Assembly: GCA_902551215.1 (NCBI GenBank)
Contig: CACDCI010000003.1
Location: 1 to 44,355, forward strand
Direction of reading: 5' to 3'
Origin: an uncultured Pelagibacteraceae bacterium
Lineage (GTDB): Bacteria > Pseudomonadota > Alphaproteobacteria > Pelagibacterales > Pelagibacteraceae
Length of the DNA stretch: 44,355 nt
This document shows positions 1-8,557 of the stretch, one piece after another. Position 1 is the first letter of the stretch. Every line of letters begins with the position of its first letter. Position numbers and translations under genes: made by a program. Under the pieces are notes generated by a model. The model saw only the letters and a program-made list of their open reading frames with translations. It was not told the DNA's origin and searched no databases.

Positions 1-80
1 CTGTCAAATTTTTCAAAAGCGGCAATGCTTAATTTTTTAGAACTTAAATCTATATAAATATCAAAATTTTTTTTACTCAT
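1..80 (-). CDS. ftsA: Cell division protein FtsA, N-terminal fragment (runs off window)
   Basis: Minus-strand ATG at 78-80 opens MSKKNFDIYIDLSSKKLSIAAFEKFD..., actin-like phosphate-1-type start; position directly after ftsQ. Only 26 codons visible. Confidence 0.6.
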   Translation of the reverse strand, partial: MSKKNFDIYIDLSSKKLSIAAFEKFD

Positions 81-762
81 TGGTTGAAATCACATTGTTA
101 TAAATTCTTAAATCAATAATTTTTTTGTTTTTAAAATTCTCATTAGTGGTCATTTGATGTGATAAATTTAGTACTTTTAATAAATTTTTTTGAGGAAGTT
201 TAATTAATATATCTTTATTAGTTTTAATGTCCCATCTTCCAGATGGAAAAAAATATAGCTCTGAAATTTCTTCAAAATTAAATTTAGAATTAACAATAAT
301 TTTTGTAAAACTAATAAATTCTTCAATTTTAACTTTTCCAAATACGTAAGGTAAATTTTTATCATAAGTTTGAAAATTAATTAACTTTCCATTAGATCCA
401 ATAAAAAATTTTTTTGCGTTGTAGTTAGTAACCGCTAAAAACTTCGTTTTTTTAATTTTTACTTCAATAGTATTTGGATAAATTTTTTTAACTTTGAAAG
501 AATGAACTAAACTATTTTTTTCTAAAACATTTGTAAAATAATCCTTATTTATAAAAAATAAATTTTTTTGACTTATTAATCTATTAAATTCTTTAGAAAT
601 ATTAAAATTATTTTCATCGTTAAGTCCATAAACCTTAATTTGATTAATTTTTAATTTTAGGTATCCAGAATTGCTTAATATTACATTGTTAGTTGTAGTT
701 AAAAAAAATAGTAAAAATAAATATATAAATAATTTTTTTTTTTTATCTATTCGTTGAAGCAT
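73..762 (-). CDS. ftsQ: Cell division protein FtsQ
   Basis: 229 aa, N-terminal TM segment followed by POTRA-like region; between ddl and ftsA. Confidence 0.75.
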   Translation of the reverse strand: MLQRIDKKKKLFIYLFLLFFLTTTNNVILSNSGYLKLKINQIKVYGLNDENNFNISKEFNRLISQKNLFFINKDYFTNVLEKNSLVHSFKVKKIYPNTIEVKIKKTKFLAVTNYNAKKFFIGSNGKLINFQTYDKNLPYVFGKVKIEEFISFTKIIVNSKFNFEEISELYFFPSGRWDIKTNKDILIKLPQKNLLKVLNLSHQMTTNENFKNKKIIDLRIYNNVISTNE

Positions 763-1663
763 CTTTTAAAATCCATTCAATTAAATCAATAAATTTCATT
801 CCTTTATAGTTTGCTATCTCTGGTACCAAAGAAAGTTTCATCATGCCTGGCTGTGTATTTGTTTCTAGTAAAAAAAATTTACCTTTGTAAAATTTAAAAT
901 CTGATCTTGTAACACCTCTACAGCCAATTAGTTCATGTGCTTTCAGTGCAATATTCATAACCTTTTGTAAATCTTTTTTACTCAGATCAACTGGGATTAT
1001 ATGCTTTGTTTTTGCCTTCTCATTATATTTAGCTTCATAATCATAAAATTTTCTTTTAGGTTTTAGTTCTATTGCTCCTAGTTTCCTTTTGCCTAATATT
1101 GCAACCTGTATTTCTCTTCCCGGAATAAATTCTTCAATCAAAATCTCTTTATAAAATATTAACTTTTTTAAATTTTTAATAAAATTTCTTTTAGTGCAAA
1201 TAAAAACATTGACACTAGATCCTTCATTGATTGGCTTTATAACAACTGGGAATTTCAATTTTCTTTGCGTCTTAATTATAATATTTTTTTTAATTTTATT
1301 ATTTTTAAATTTATATTTAAAATATTTTGGTGTTAGGATTTTTTTTTTTATATAAAGTTTTTTTGAAATTTCCTTATTCATAGCAATATATGATGCTATT
1401 ACTCCGGAATGCGTGTATTTCACTTTTTGTGATTCTAATATTGCCTGAATATATCCATCTTCTCCGAATTGTCCGTGTAAAGCGTTAAAAATAATATTTG
1501 GTTTAAAACTTTTAATATTTTTAATTAAATTACCATCTGGTTCGCAAATTTTAGTTTTATAATTTTTTTTTTTTAATTCTTTAAATACGCTTTTAGCTGT
1601 TTCTAAACTAATTAATCTTTCTTTAGAAATTCCTCCACCTAAAATTAAGATTTTTTTTTTCAT
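743..1663 (-). CDS. ddl: D-alanine--D-alanine ligase
   Basis: ATP-grasp ligase; LHGQFGEDGYIQ, EGSSVNV, ETNTQPGMM motifs; dcw context. Confidence 0.93.
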   Translation of the reverse strand: MKKKILILGGGISKERLISLETAKSVFKELKKKNYKTKICEPDGNLIKNIKSFKPNIIFNALHGQFGEDGYIQAILESQKVKYTHSGVIASYIAMNKEISKKLYIKKKILTPKYFKYKFKNNKIKKNIIIKTQRKLKFPVVIKPINEGSSVNVFICTKRNFIKNLKKLIFYKEILIEEFIPGREIQVAILGKRKLGAIELKPKRKFYDYEAKYNEKAKTKHIIPVDLSKKDLQKVMNIALKAHELIGCRGVTRSDFKFYKGKFFLLETNTQPGMMKLSLVPEIANYKGMKFIDLIEWILKDASTNR

Positions 1664-2571
1664 TGAATGATTTCTATTTCGGTTTCTATATTGATGCCCG
1701 TTTTTAATTTTACATTTTTTTTAACAAACTCAATTAAATTTTTCATATCTTTGAAGGTGGCATTATTTTTATTTACAAAAAAATTACAATGTTTGTTAGA
1801 AATTTCAGCATCCCCAAACTTCGTATCCAAAGGGACAGATTTTTTAATTAATTCCCAAACTTTTTCATTTGTTTGTTTTATAGGATTTTTAAATGTGCTT
1901 CCTCCAGTTTTTATTTTTGTTGGTTGTGTGTAATCTTTTTTATTTTTTATAACTTTTATGTATTCTTGAATTTTTTTTTTTTTTTTAAATTCACCTTTGA
2001 ATGATCCACTTAAAAATATTAAATTTTTATCTAAATCATTTTCTCTATACGAAAAATTAATTTTAGATGCTTGAATAGTTATAATCTCTCCGTTTCTATC
2101 AATTGCTTGCACTGATACCAGAATATCTTTGAATTCTTTTTGAAAGCAGCCAGAATTCATTTTTAATCCACCTCCAACGGTTCCTGGAATGCAAGATAAA
2201 AATTCTAAACCACCTATATTATTTTCTGATGCAAATGATGATAAATTTTTATCAGTAGTTGCGCTTCCTGCTACAATTGTTTTGTTTGGTAATAGTGAAA
2301 TATTAGAAAAATTTTTTCCTAATTTAATAACAACTCCATTAAATACCCCATCATTTATAAGAATATTAGATCCTGCTCCTAATACAAAATATTTTTCTGT
2401 TTTGCCAAATTCTCTTAAAAAAGAAATAAGCTCATTTAAACTTTCTGGCTTAAAATATGCTTTTGTTTTACCACCAATATTAAACCAATTACTTTTCTTT
2501 AAATCATAATTAAAAACTAATTTTCCTTTAATTTTTTTTGAAAAATTTTCTAATTTGTCAATTTGCATCAT
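1660..2571 (-). CDS. murB: UDP-N-acetylmuramate dehydrogenase
   Basis: VLGAGSNILI, CIPGTVGGGLKMNSGC, SYREND, KTGGSTFKNP motifs. Confidence 0.95.
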   Translation of the reverse strand: MMQIDKLENFSKKIKGKLVFNYDLKKSNWFNIGGKTKAYFKPESLNELISFLREFGKTEKYFVLGAGSNILINDGVFNGVVIKLGKNFSNISLLPNKTIVAGSATTDKNLSSFASENNIGGLEFLSCIPGTVGGGLKMNSGCFQKEFKDILVSVQAIDRNGEIITIQASKINFSYRENDLDKNLIFLSGSFKGEFKKKKKIQEYIKVIKNKKDYTQPTKIKTGGSTFKNPIKQTNEKVWELIKKSVPLDTKFGDAEISNKHCNFFVNKNNATFKDMKNLIEFVKKNVKLKTGINIETEIEIIQ

Positions 2572-3965
2572 ACCAAATTAGGTAGCTCTCTAATCCAATT
2601 TGAAATTGAACCTGCCCCCATGCCTATAACTATTTTTTTCCCATAAATATTTTGTTTTATAAATCTTGCAAGTTCATATTTGTTTTTAACTATAAAAACT
2701 TTTACTTTTGAATTATTAATTATTTCTCTTGCATAATTAAAATAGTTAAATCCAAGTTTTAATTTTTCACCAGCTGAATATACTGGGCATAAAACTACAC
2801 TATCTGCTTTTTTAAATGATTGGCTAAATTCTTTTCTAAGATCTTTTAATCTAGATATTCTGTGTGGTTGAAAAATACAAATTATCTCTTCTTTTTTATT
2901 ATAAACCTCCTTAACTCCATTCAAAACTTCTTCAATTTCTGTTGGATGATGCGCATAATCGTCATAAAATTCAGTTTCTCTATAGCTAAATATTTTATTA
3001 AATCTTCTTTGTACTCCTTTAAATTCTTTAAGACCTTTTTTAATAGTATCTTTTGATATCCCTATAGTTATAGCTACAGCGGCGGCAGCGGTAGCATTTC
3101 TAATATTGTGCAATCCTAGAAGTGGAATTGTTATATTTTTTATATATATTTGTTTTTTTCCAGGTAATCGAATGTCAAGATTAAACTTGGAAAAACTTCT
3201 TGATTGAAAAACATTTTTTATTTGAAATTGTGAATTTTTATTTACACCGTATGTATAATAATTTTTATTTTTAATTTTTTTAATTATTTGATTATTATTT
3301 TTATCATCTATACAAATAAATGATTTTCCAAATGATGGAACTTTTTCAATAAAATTTTGAAATAATTTTTTTAGTTTATCCATAGATTTATAATAATCCA
3401 TATGCTCTCGATCTATATTGGTTATAATTGAATATGTCGGAGGAACCTTTATAAAACTTCCATCTGACTCATCAGACTCTAAAATACACCAATTACTTTT
3501 TCCTAATCTTGCAGAATTATCAAAAGAATTTAATACACCACCATTAATAATTGTTGGATCTAATTTTGTTTTTGAAAAAATACTTGCAACAAGCGAGGTT
3601 GTTGTTGTTTTGCCGTGTGAACCAGCAACTACAATATTTTTTGTTAATAAAACAATATGCGCAAGCATATCACCTCTTTTATAAATAGGCAGTTGTTTTT
3701 TTCTTGCTGATAATATTTCGGGATTATTTTTTTTAATAGCTGATGAAATTACTAAAATTGTTGCTTTATTAATATTTTTTTTTTGATGTCCTATTGTCAC
3801 TTTAATTTTATTTTTTTTTAATCTTTCAATATTTTTATTTATTGAAATGTCACTACCTTGAATTCTAAAACCCATACCTTTCATTATTAAAGCAAGGCCA
3901 CTCATTCCAATTCCACCAATGCCAACAAAATGGATAGTTTCAGTTTTTGCTAATTCAATTTTCAT
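2568..3965 (-). CDS. murC: UDP-N-acetylmuramate--L-alanine ligase
   Basis: HFVGIGGIGMSGLA, AGSHGKTTTTS, DDYAHHPTEI motifs. Confidence 0.96.
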   Translation of the reverse strand: MKIELAKTETIHFVGIGGIGMSGLALIMKGMGFRIQGSDISINKNIERLKKNKIKVTIGHQKKNINKATILVISSAIKKNNPEILSARKKQLPIYKRGDMLAHIVLLTKNIVVAGSHGKTTTTSLVASIFSKTKLDPTIINGGVLNSFDNSARLGKSNWCILESDESDGSFIKVPPTYSIITNIDREHMDYYKSMDKLKKLFQNFIEKVPSFGKSFICIDDKNNNQIIKKIKNKNYYTYGVNKNSQFQIKNVFQSRSFSKFNLDIRLPGKKQIYIKNITIPLLGLHNIRNATAAAAVAITIGISKDTIKKGLKEFKGVQRRFNKIFSYRETEFYDDYAHHPTEIEEVLNGVKEVYNKKEEIICIFQPHRISRLKDLRKEFSQSFKKADSVVLCPVYSAGEKLKLGFNYFNYAREIINNSKVKVFIVKNKYELARFIKQNIYGKKIVIGMGAGSISNWIRELPNLV

Positions 3966-5031
3966 TAATCACACTTATAAGTTTTTCATTTGTATTGTCC
4001 CAAGTATTTTTACAACTAAAATTTCTCATACTATTTTTTTTTGATAAATAATCATCTTTATTCTGGATTATATTTATTAAATTATTTTCCAATGTATCAT
4101 CAGTAAGGTCATCTTGTTTCAATATCCAGCAACAATTCTTGTTTTTATAAAATAAAGCATTTTGAAATTGATGATCGTCCTTAGCAAATGGATAAGGGAT
4201 AGCTAAATATGGTATATTTAAATAAGTCAATTCTGATAAAGTTGACGCTCCAGCTCTTGTTATACACAAATTAGTATTACTAATAAATTTTAAAATATTT
4301 TCCTCAAAATTAAATAATTGATAAGAAATATTGTTTTGATTATAAAAATCCTCTAATTTTTTTTTATTTATAGAGCTAGTTTGCTGGCAAATATTCAATT
4401 TATATTTTTTTGATAAACTAATAATTGATTTTTTTAGTTTATTATCAAATAATTCTGCTCCTTGGCTGCCTCCTATGATTAAGAGATTAATTTCATTGTT
4501 TATTTCATTTTTATAATTTTTTGTAACTGAATAAAATTCTTTTCTAAGCAAAGAATCAATCAATAATATTTTGCTTAAGTATTTATTTGGAAAATTTATA
4601 ATTTTATCTGAATAGCAAAAAATTTTTTCCGTATACTTTAAAAAAATACTATTAACTCTACCTAAAACCATATTCGGTTCAAAAGAATAAATTTTTATAC
4701 TAAAAATTTTTGCAGCCATACATATTGGCAACGACATGTATCCTCCTGTAGAAATTAAAATTTCTATTCTATTTTTTTTTAAAAAAACTAAAGATTTAAT
4801 TATTGAAAAAAATAAAATAAACAAATTAAATGGTAATAAAAAAAAATTAGCTGTTAATTTTGGAGCATTAATAACAGTAAGTTTGTATTTTTCTAAATTT
4901 AAAAATCTGCATCCCCTTTTATCTGTAACAAAAAAAACATCAAATTTATCTTTTAATTGTTCATAAAATATTGTAGCTGGAATAACATGCCCTCCAGTTC
5001 CGCCAGTGCTTATTAAAATTTTTTTTTTCAT
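3955..5031 (-). CDS. murG: UDP-N-acetylglucosamine--N-acetylmuramyl-(pentapeptide) pyrophosphoryl-undecaprenol N-acetylglucosamine transferase
   Basis: ISTGGTGGHVIPA start, GGSQGA, RAGASTLSEL motifs. Confidence 0.95.
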   Translation of the reverse strand: MKKKILISTGGTGGHVIPATIFYEQLKDKFDVFFVTDKRGCRFLNLEKYKLTVINAPKLTANFFLLPFNLFILFFSIIKSLVFLKKNRIEILISTGGYMSLPICMAAKIFSIKIYSFEPNMVLGRVNSIFLKYTEKIFCYSDKIINFPNKYLSKILLIDSLLRKEFYSVTKNYKNEINNEINLLIIGGSQGAELFDNKLKKSIISLSKKYKLNICQQTSSINKKKLEDFYNQNNISYQLFNFEENILKFISNTNLCITRAGASTLSELTYLNIPYLAIPYPFAKDDHQFQNALFYKNKNCCWILKQDDLTDDTLENNLINIIQNKDDYLSKKNSMRNFSCKNTWDNTNEKLISVINEN

Positions 5032-6157
5032 TTATTGGCTAATTCTTCTTTTTGTAAGATTTAAAATAATACCTGACAAAATTGCCGTTCCTAATATTGA
5101 AGATCCACCATAACTCAAAAATGGCAAAGTCATTCCTGTAGTTGGAAATAATCTTATGTTAACACCAATATGAATTAAAGCTTGAAATAATATAATTGAA
5201 ATTGATCCCACGAGAATTAATTTTATTTTATCATTCTTTTCAAAGTATAATTTTTTAAATACTTGATAAATAAAAAATAAAAAAATTATCATTAAAATAA
5301 TTATGACTAATGCACCAAATTCTTCAGATATAACTGAAACAATATAATCTGTATGTGCTTCAGGAACTCTATTTTTTAAAATACCTTCTCCGATTCCTTT
5401 TCCAAAAAAACCACCATTTATTATTGCTTCTGAAGCTTTCTCTGATTGATAATTGTTACCAGAAGAAGGATCAAAAAATGACTTAAGTCTAATTAAAATA
5501 TAACTAAATTTTGAAACATAAAATACAAGATAAAGTAAAAAAGTTAGCATCATTCCAAAAAATAAAAAGAAAAAAAATAGGTTAATCCCAGAAATAAAAA
5601 TTAAAGTTAACCAGGTTAAAAAAAACTAAAAAAGTTTGACCAATATCCGGTTGTGTAATTAAAAGAAAAATAATTGGCATAATTACAATAAAGCTCAAAA
5701 AATATTTATAATAAAGACTGCTATTTTTTTCTGAACTTAAAATCGATGCAATAATTACAATAATAAAAGGTTTTAAAAGTTCTATTGGCTGAAATCTGGG
5801 TAAAAAAAGAAACTCCAACCATCTTTTTGATCCTTTGACTTCAATGCCAATAATTGGAACCAATGATAAAGAAATAAAACAAACAAAAAATAATATAATT
5901 GAAATTATAAATAAATTATCTTTGTTAATTGATGAAAAAAAAATTATAAAAAAAATACCAATGCCAATATAAAAAAAGTGTTTGAAAAAAAAATGATAAC
6001 TGTTCGTATTTAATTTATCTGAGGCAATTAATGATGTAGAAACTAATGAAAAAAACAAACCAAGACAAAATAATAAAATAATTAAAAAAAATATTGATTT
6101 ATCAATATTTTTCCACCATCCATAGTATAACTTATAAACAAAGGTACTATCTTGCAT
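5032..6157 (-). CDS. ftsW: Lipid II polymerase/flippase FtsW, interrupted by a frameshift (ORFs 5582-6157 and 5032-5553)
   Basis: N-terminal ORF ends ...LLITQPDIGQTFLVFFNLVNFNFYFWD*. Dropping one T from the coding-strand T8 run (plus-strand A8 at 5618-5625) gives ...QTFLVFLTWLTLIFISGINLFFFLFFGMMLTFLLYLVFY..., which joins the C-terminal ORF (EEFGALVII, MTLPFLSYGGSSI) with no stop. Confidence 0.88.
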
Positions 6158-7472
6158 TTAATATAATTTTTAAATTTAATTTTTTTATAAGTTTATTAAA
6201 TTTTTCCCCTCTATCTTCAAAATTTTTAAAACTATCAAATGAAGCTGCTGAAGGGCTAAACAAAATTGTTTTATGTTCTTTTTCTTTTTTTTTTACTTTT
6301 ATATCAAAAATAATTTTTTTTATCGCTTGTTTTAAATCATCAAAATGTTCATATTTTATTTTATTTTTTAATTCTTTGATAAAGGAATGTTTATTTTTAC
6401 CAAATATGTAAGCTTTAATGTTTGAGCATTCTTTTTTAGACATTAAAAATTTATCACCAGACTTAGGTATGCCACCCACAATCCAATAAACTTTTTTTAA
6501 AGATTTAAGAATATTTGTAGAAGATGAATAGCTTGTTGACTTTGAATCATTAATTAAAGTTAATTTTTTAGATTTATAAATTATTTGTTGTCTAAATTTT
6601 AATCCTTTAAATCTATTAAGCACTTTAAATAAAATACTTTTATTTACATTCAGTTTTTTAAGAACCGAAAAAATATATAATAAATTTTTTTTATTACCTT
6701 CGGTTAAAAAATATGCATTTTTTATTTTTAGCAGATCTTGATTCGTTTCTTTTATATTAACGTTAATTATTTTTGAATTTAATTTTTTTTTCTTAATTTC
6801 TTTTTTTAAAAGTTTATTATTTAAATCGAAAAATGAATAATCTTTATTAGTCTGATTTCTAATTAATTTAAATTTTGCTTTAACATAGCTTGCAAATGTT
6901 CCATGACGCTCCAAATGATCAGGAGTAATATTTAATATTGCTGCATAATTTGCTTTGAAATTTTTACTATATTGTATTTGGTAAGAAGAGGCTTCTATTA
7001 CAAAAATTGTTTTGGGAGTAATTTTTCTTTCAGATAAAATCGGATTACCAATATTTCCTGTTAATCTTACATCCTTTTTTTGTTTTTTCAAAACATCAAA
7101 TAAAATCTTTGCTGTAGTTGATTTTCCATTTGTTCCAGTAATAGTAATATTTTTATTTTCAGAGTAATGACTGTAAAAAACATCTAAATCAGTAATTATT
7201 TTTTTAAAATTTTTTTTTAAAAAGTTTTTTAAGAGACATTTTTCAATATTAATCCCGGGGCTGACTAACACAAAATCAATATTAATCTTATTAAAATGAT
7301 TTAATTTAATTATTAATTTTTTAATTTTTTTATTTTGAATAATATTTTTTTTATCGTCATATAAATAAACATCATTATTTTTCCTTAAAAAAAAATAACT
7401 AGAAAGACCACTTTTTCCTAATCCATAAATTAAAATTTTTTTTTTAAAAAAAATATTTTTGTTACCTATCAT
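6147..7472 (-). CDS. murD: UDP-N-acetylmuramoylalanine--D-glutamate ligase
   Basis: GLGKSGLSS, TGTNGKST, NDSKSTS motifs. The ORF extends to 7529, but ATG at 7470-7472 (MIGNKNIFFKKKILIYGLGKSG) fits better and abuts the mraY stop. Confidence 0.92.
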   Translation of the reverse strand: MIGNKNIFFKKKILIYGLGKSGLSSYFFLRKNNDVYLYDDKKNIIQNKKIKKLIIKLNHFNKINIDFVLVSPGINIEKCLLKNFLKKNFKKIITDLDVFYSHYSENKNITITGTNGKSTTAKILFDVLKKQKKDVRLTGNIGNPILSERKITPKTIFVIEASSYQIQYSKNFKANYAAILNITPDHLERHGTFASYVKAKFKLIRNQTNKDYSFFDLNNKLLKKEIKKKKLNSKIINVNIKETNQDLLKIKNAYFLTEGNKKNLLYIFSVLKKLNVNKSILFKVLNRFKGLKFRQQIIYKSKKLTLINDSKSTSYSSSTNILKSLKKVYWIVGGIPKSGDKFLMSKKECSNIKAYIFGKNKHSFIKELKNKIKYEHFDDLKQAIKKIIFDIKVKKKEKEHKTILFSPSAASFDSFKNFEDRGEKFNKLIKKLNLKIILNAR

Positions 7473-8557
7473 TATCTGAATTTTAATGTGGCCAAGCCAA
7501 TCATTGCCAATATAATTGAAATTATCCAAAATCTAATAACCACAGTTGACTCTGGCCAACCTTTTTTTTCAAAGTGATGGTGTATGGGGGCCATTTTAAA
7601 AATTCTTTTGCCAGTTAATTTATAGGAAAAAACTTGAACAATTACAGATACTGCTTCAAGAACAAATAGACCTCCTGTTATAGCGAGAACTATTTCATGT
7701 TTTGTAATAATTCCAACTGTACCTAGGGACCCTCCTAAAGCTAAAGAGCCTGTGTCACCCATAAATATTTTGGCAGGAGGTGCATTAAACCATAAAAAAC
7801 CTAAACAAGCTCCAATTATTGATCCCAAAAAAACAGCAACTTCACCAACTCCTTCAATATAAGGGATTTGAAGGTATTCTGAAAAAACAATGTTACCTGT
7901 AACATAGCTTATAAAAGCAAAACATGATGCAACAAGAATCACAGGAACAGTAGCTAAGCCATCTAATCCATCAGTTAAATTAACAGCGTTAGAAGATCCA
8001 ACAATTATAAAAGCCGCAAAAGGAATAAAAAACCAACCAAGATTTATCAATAAATTTTTAAAAAATGGAAAATATAAATACTCTAAATCAGAATGATCAG
8101 AAAATTTCATTAATATAAGTGTCCCTAGAACTGCAATTATAGTTTGAATTATTATTTTAAATCTAAATGAAACGCCAGATGAGTTGTTTAACTTAATTTT
8201 TTTATAATCATCATATGCTCCTAATAACCCAAAACTAGCAACAACAAATATCAGTGTCCAAATATATGGATTAGATAAATTACACCATAAAAAAACACCC
8301 GAGAACAGACCAATTAAAATTAAAACACCTCCCATTGTTGGTGTTCCAATTTTTTTAATTATATGATCATCAGGGCCATCTTTTCTTATTGGATTAATTA
8401 TTTGTTTTGCAGAAAAAAAATTTATAAAAGGTGTTCCAATTAAAAAAACTACAAACATGGATGTAAACATTGATAATCCAGTTCTTACTGTAAGATATTT
8501 AAATACATTTAAAAATGTAAAACTATCTACAAAATTTAAAATAAAGTTATAGAGCAT
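7472..8557 (-). CDS. mraY: Phospho-N-acetylmuramoyl-pentapeptide-transferase
   Basis: GTPTMGGVLI, NLTDGLDGLA, FMGDTGSLALGG, PIHHHFEKKGW motifs. Confidence 0.97.
   Translation of the reverse strand: MLYNFILNFVDSFTFLNVFKYLTVRTGLSMFTSMFVVFLIGTPFINFFSAKQIINPIRKDGPDDHIIKKIGTPTMGGVLILIGLFSGVFLWCNLSNPYIWTLIFVVASFGLLGAYDDYKKIKLNNSSGVSFRFKIIIQTIIAVLGTLILMKFSDHSDLEYLYFPFFKNLLINLGWFFIPFAAFIIVGSSNAVNLTDGLDGLATVPVILVASCFAFISYVTGNIVFSEYLQIPYIEGVGEVAVFLGSIIGACLGFLWFNAPPAKIFMGDTGSLALGGSLGTVGIITKHEIVLAITGGLFVLEAVSVIVQVFSYKLTGKRIFKMAPIHHHFEKKGWPESTVVIRFWIISIILAMIGLATLKFR

Noticed and set aside
2189-2509. Plus-strand antisense ORFs in murB, murC, murG, rpoD, carA, carB and others
   Set aside because: All lie fully opposite well-supported genes with strong motifs; chance open frames in AT-rich sequence.
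5618-5625. HIV-type U UUU UUA -1 frameshift site in ftsW
   Set aside because: The downstream frame requires +1 (or one base deleted); the -1 frame meets TAA immediately after the T run.
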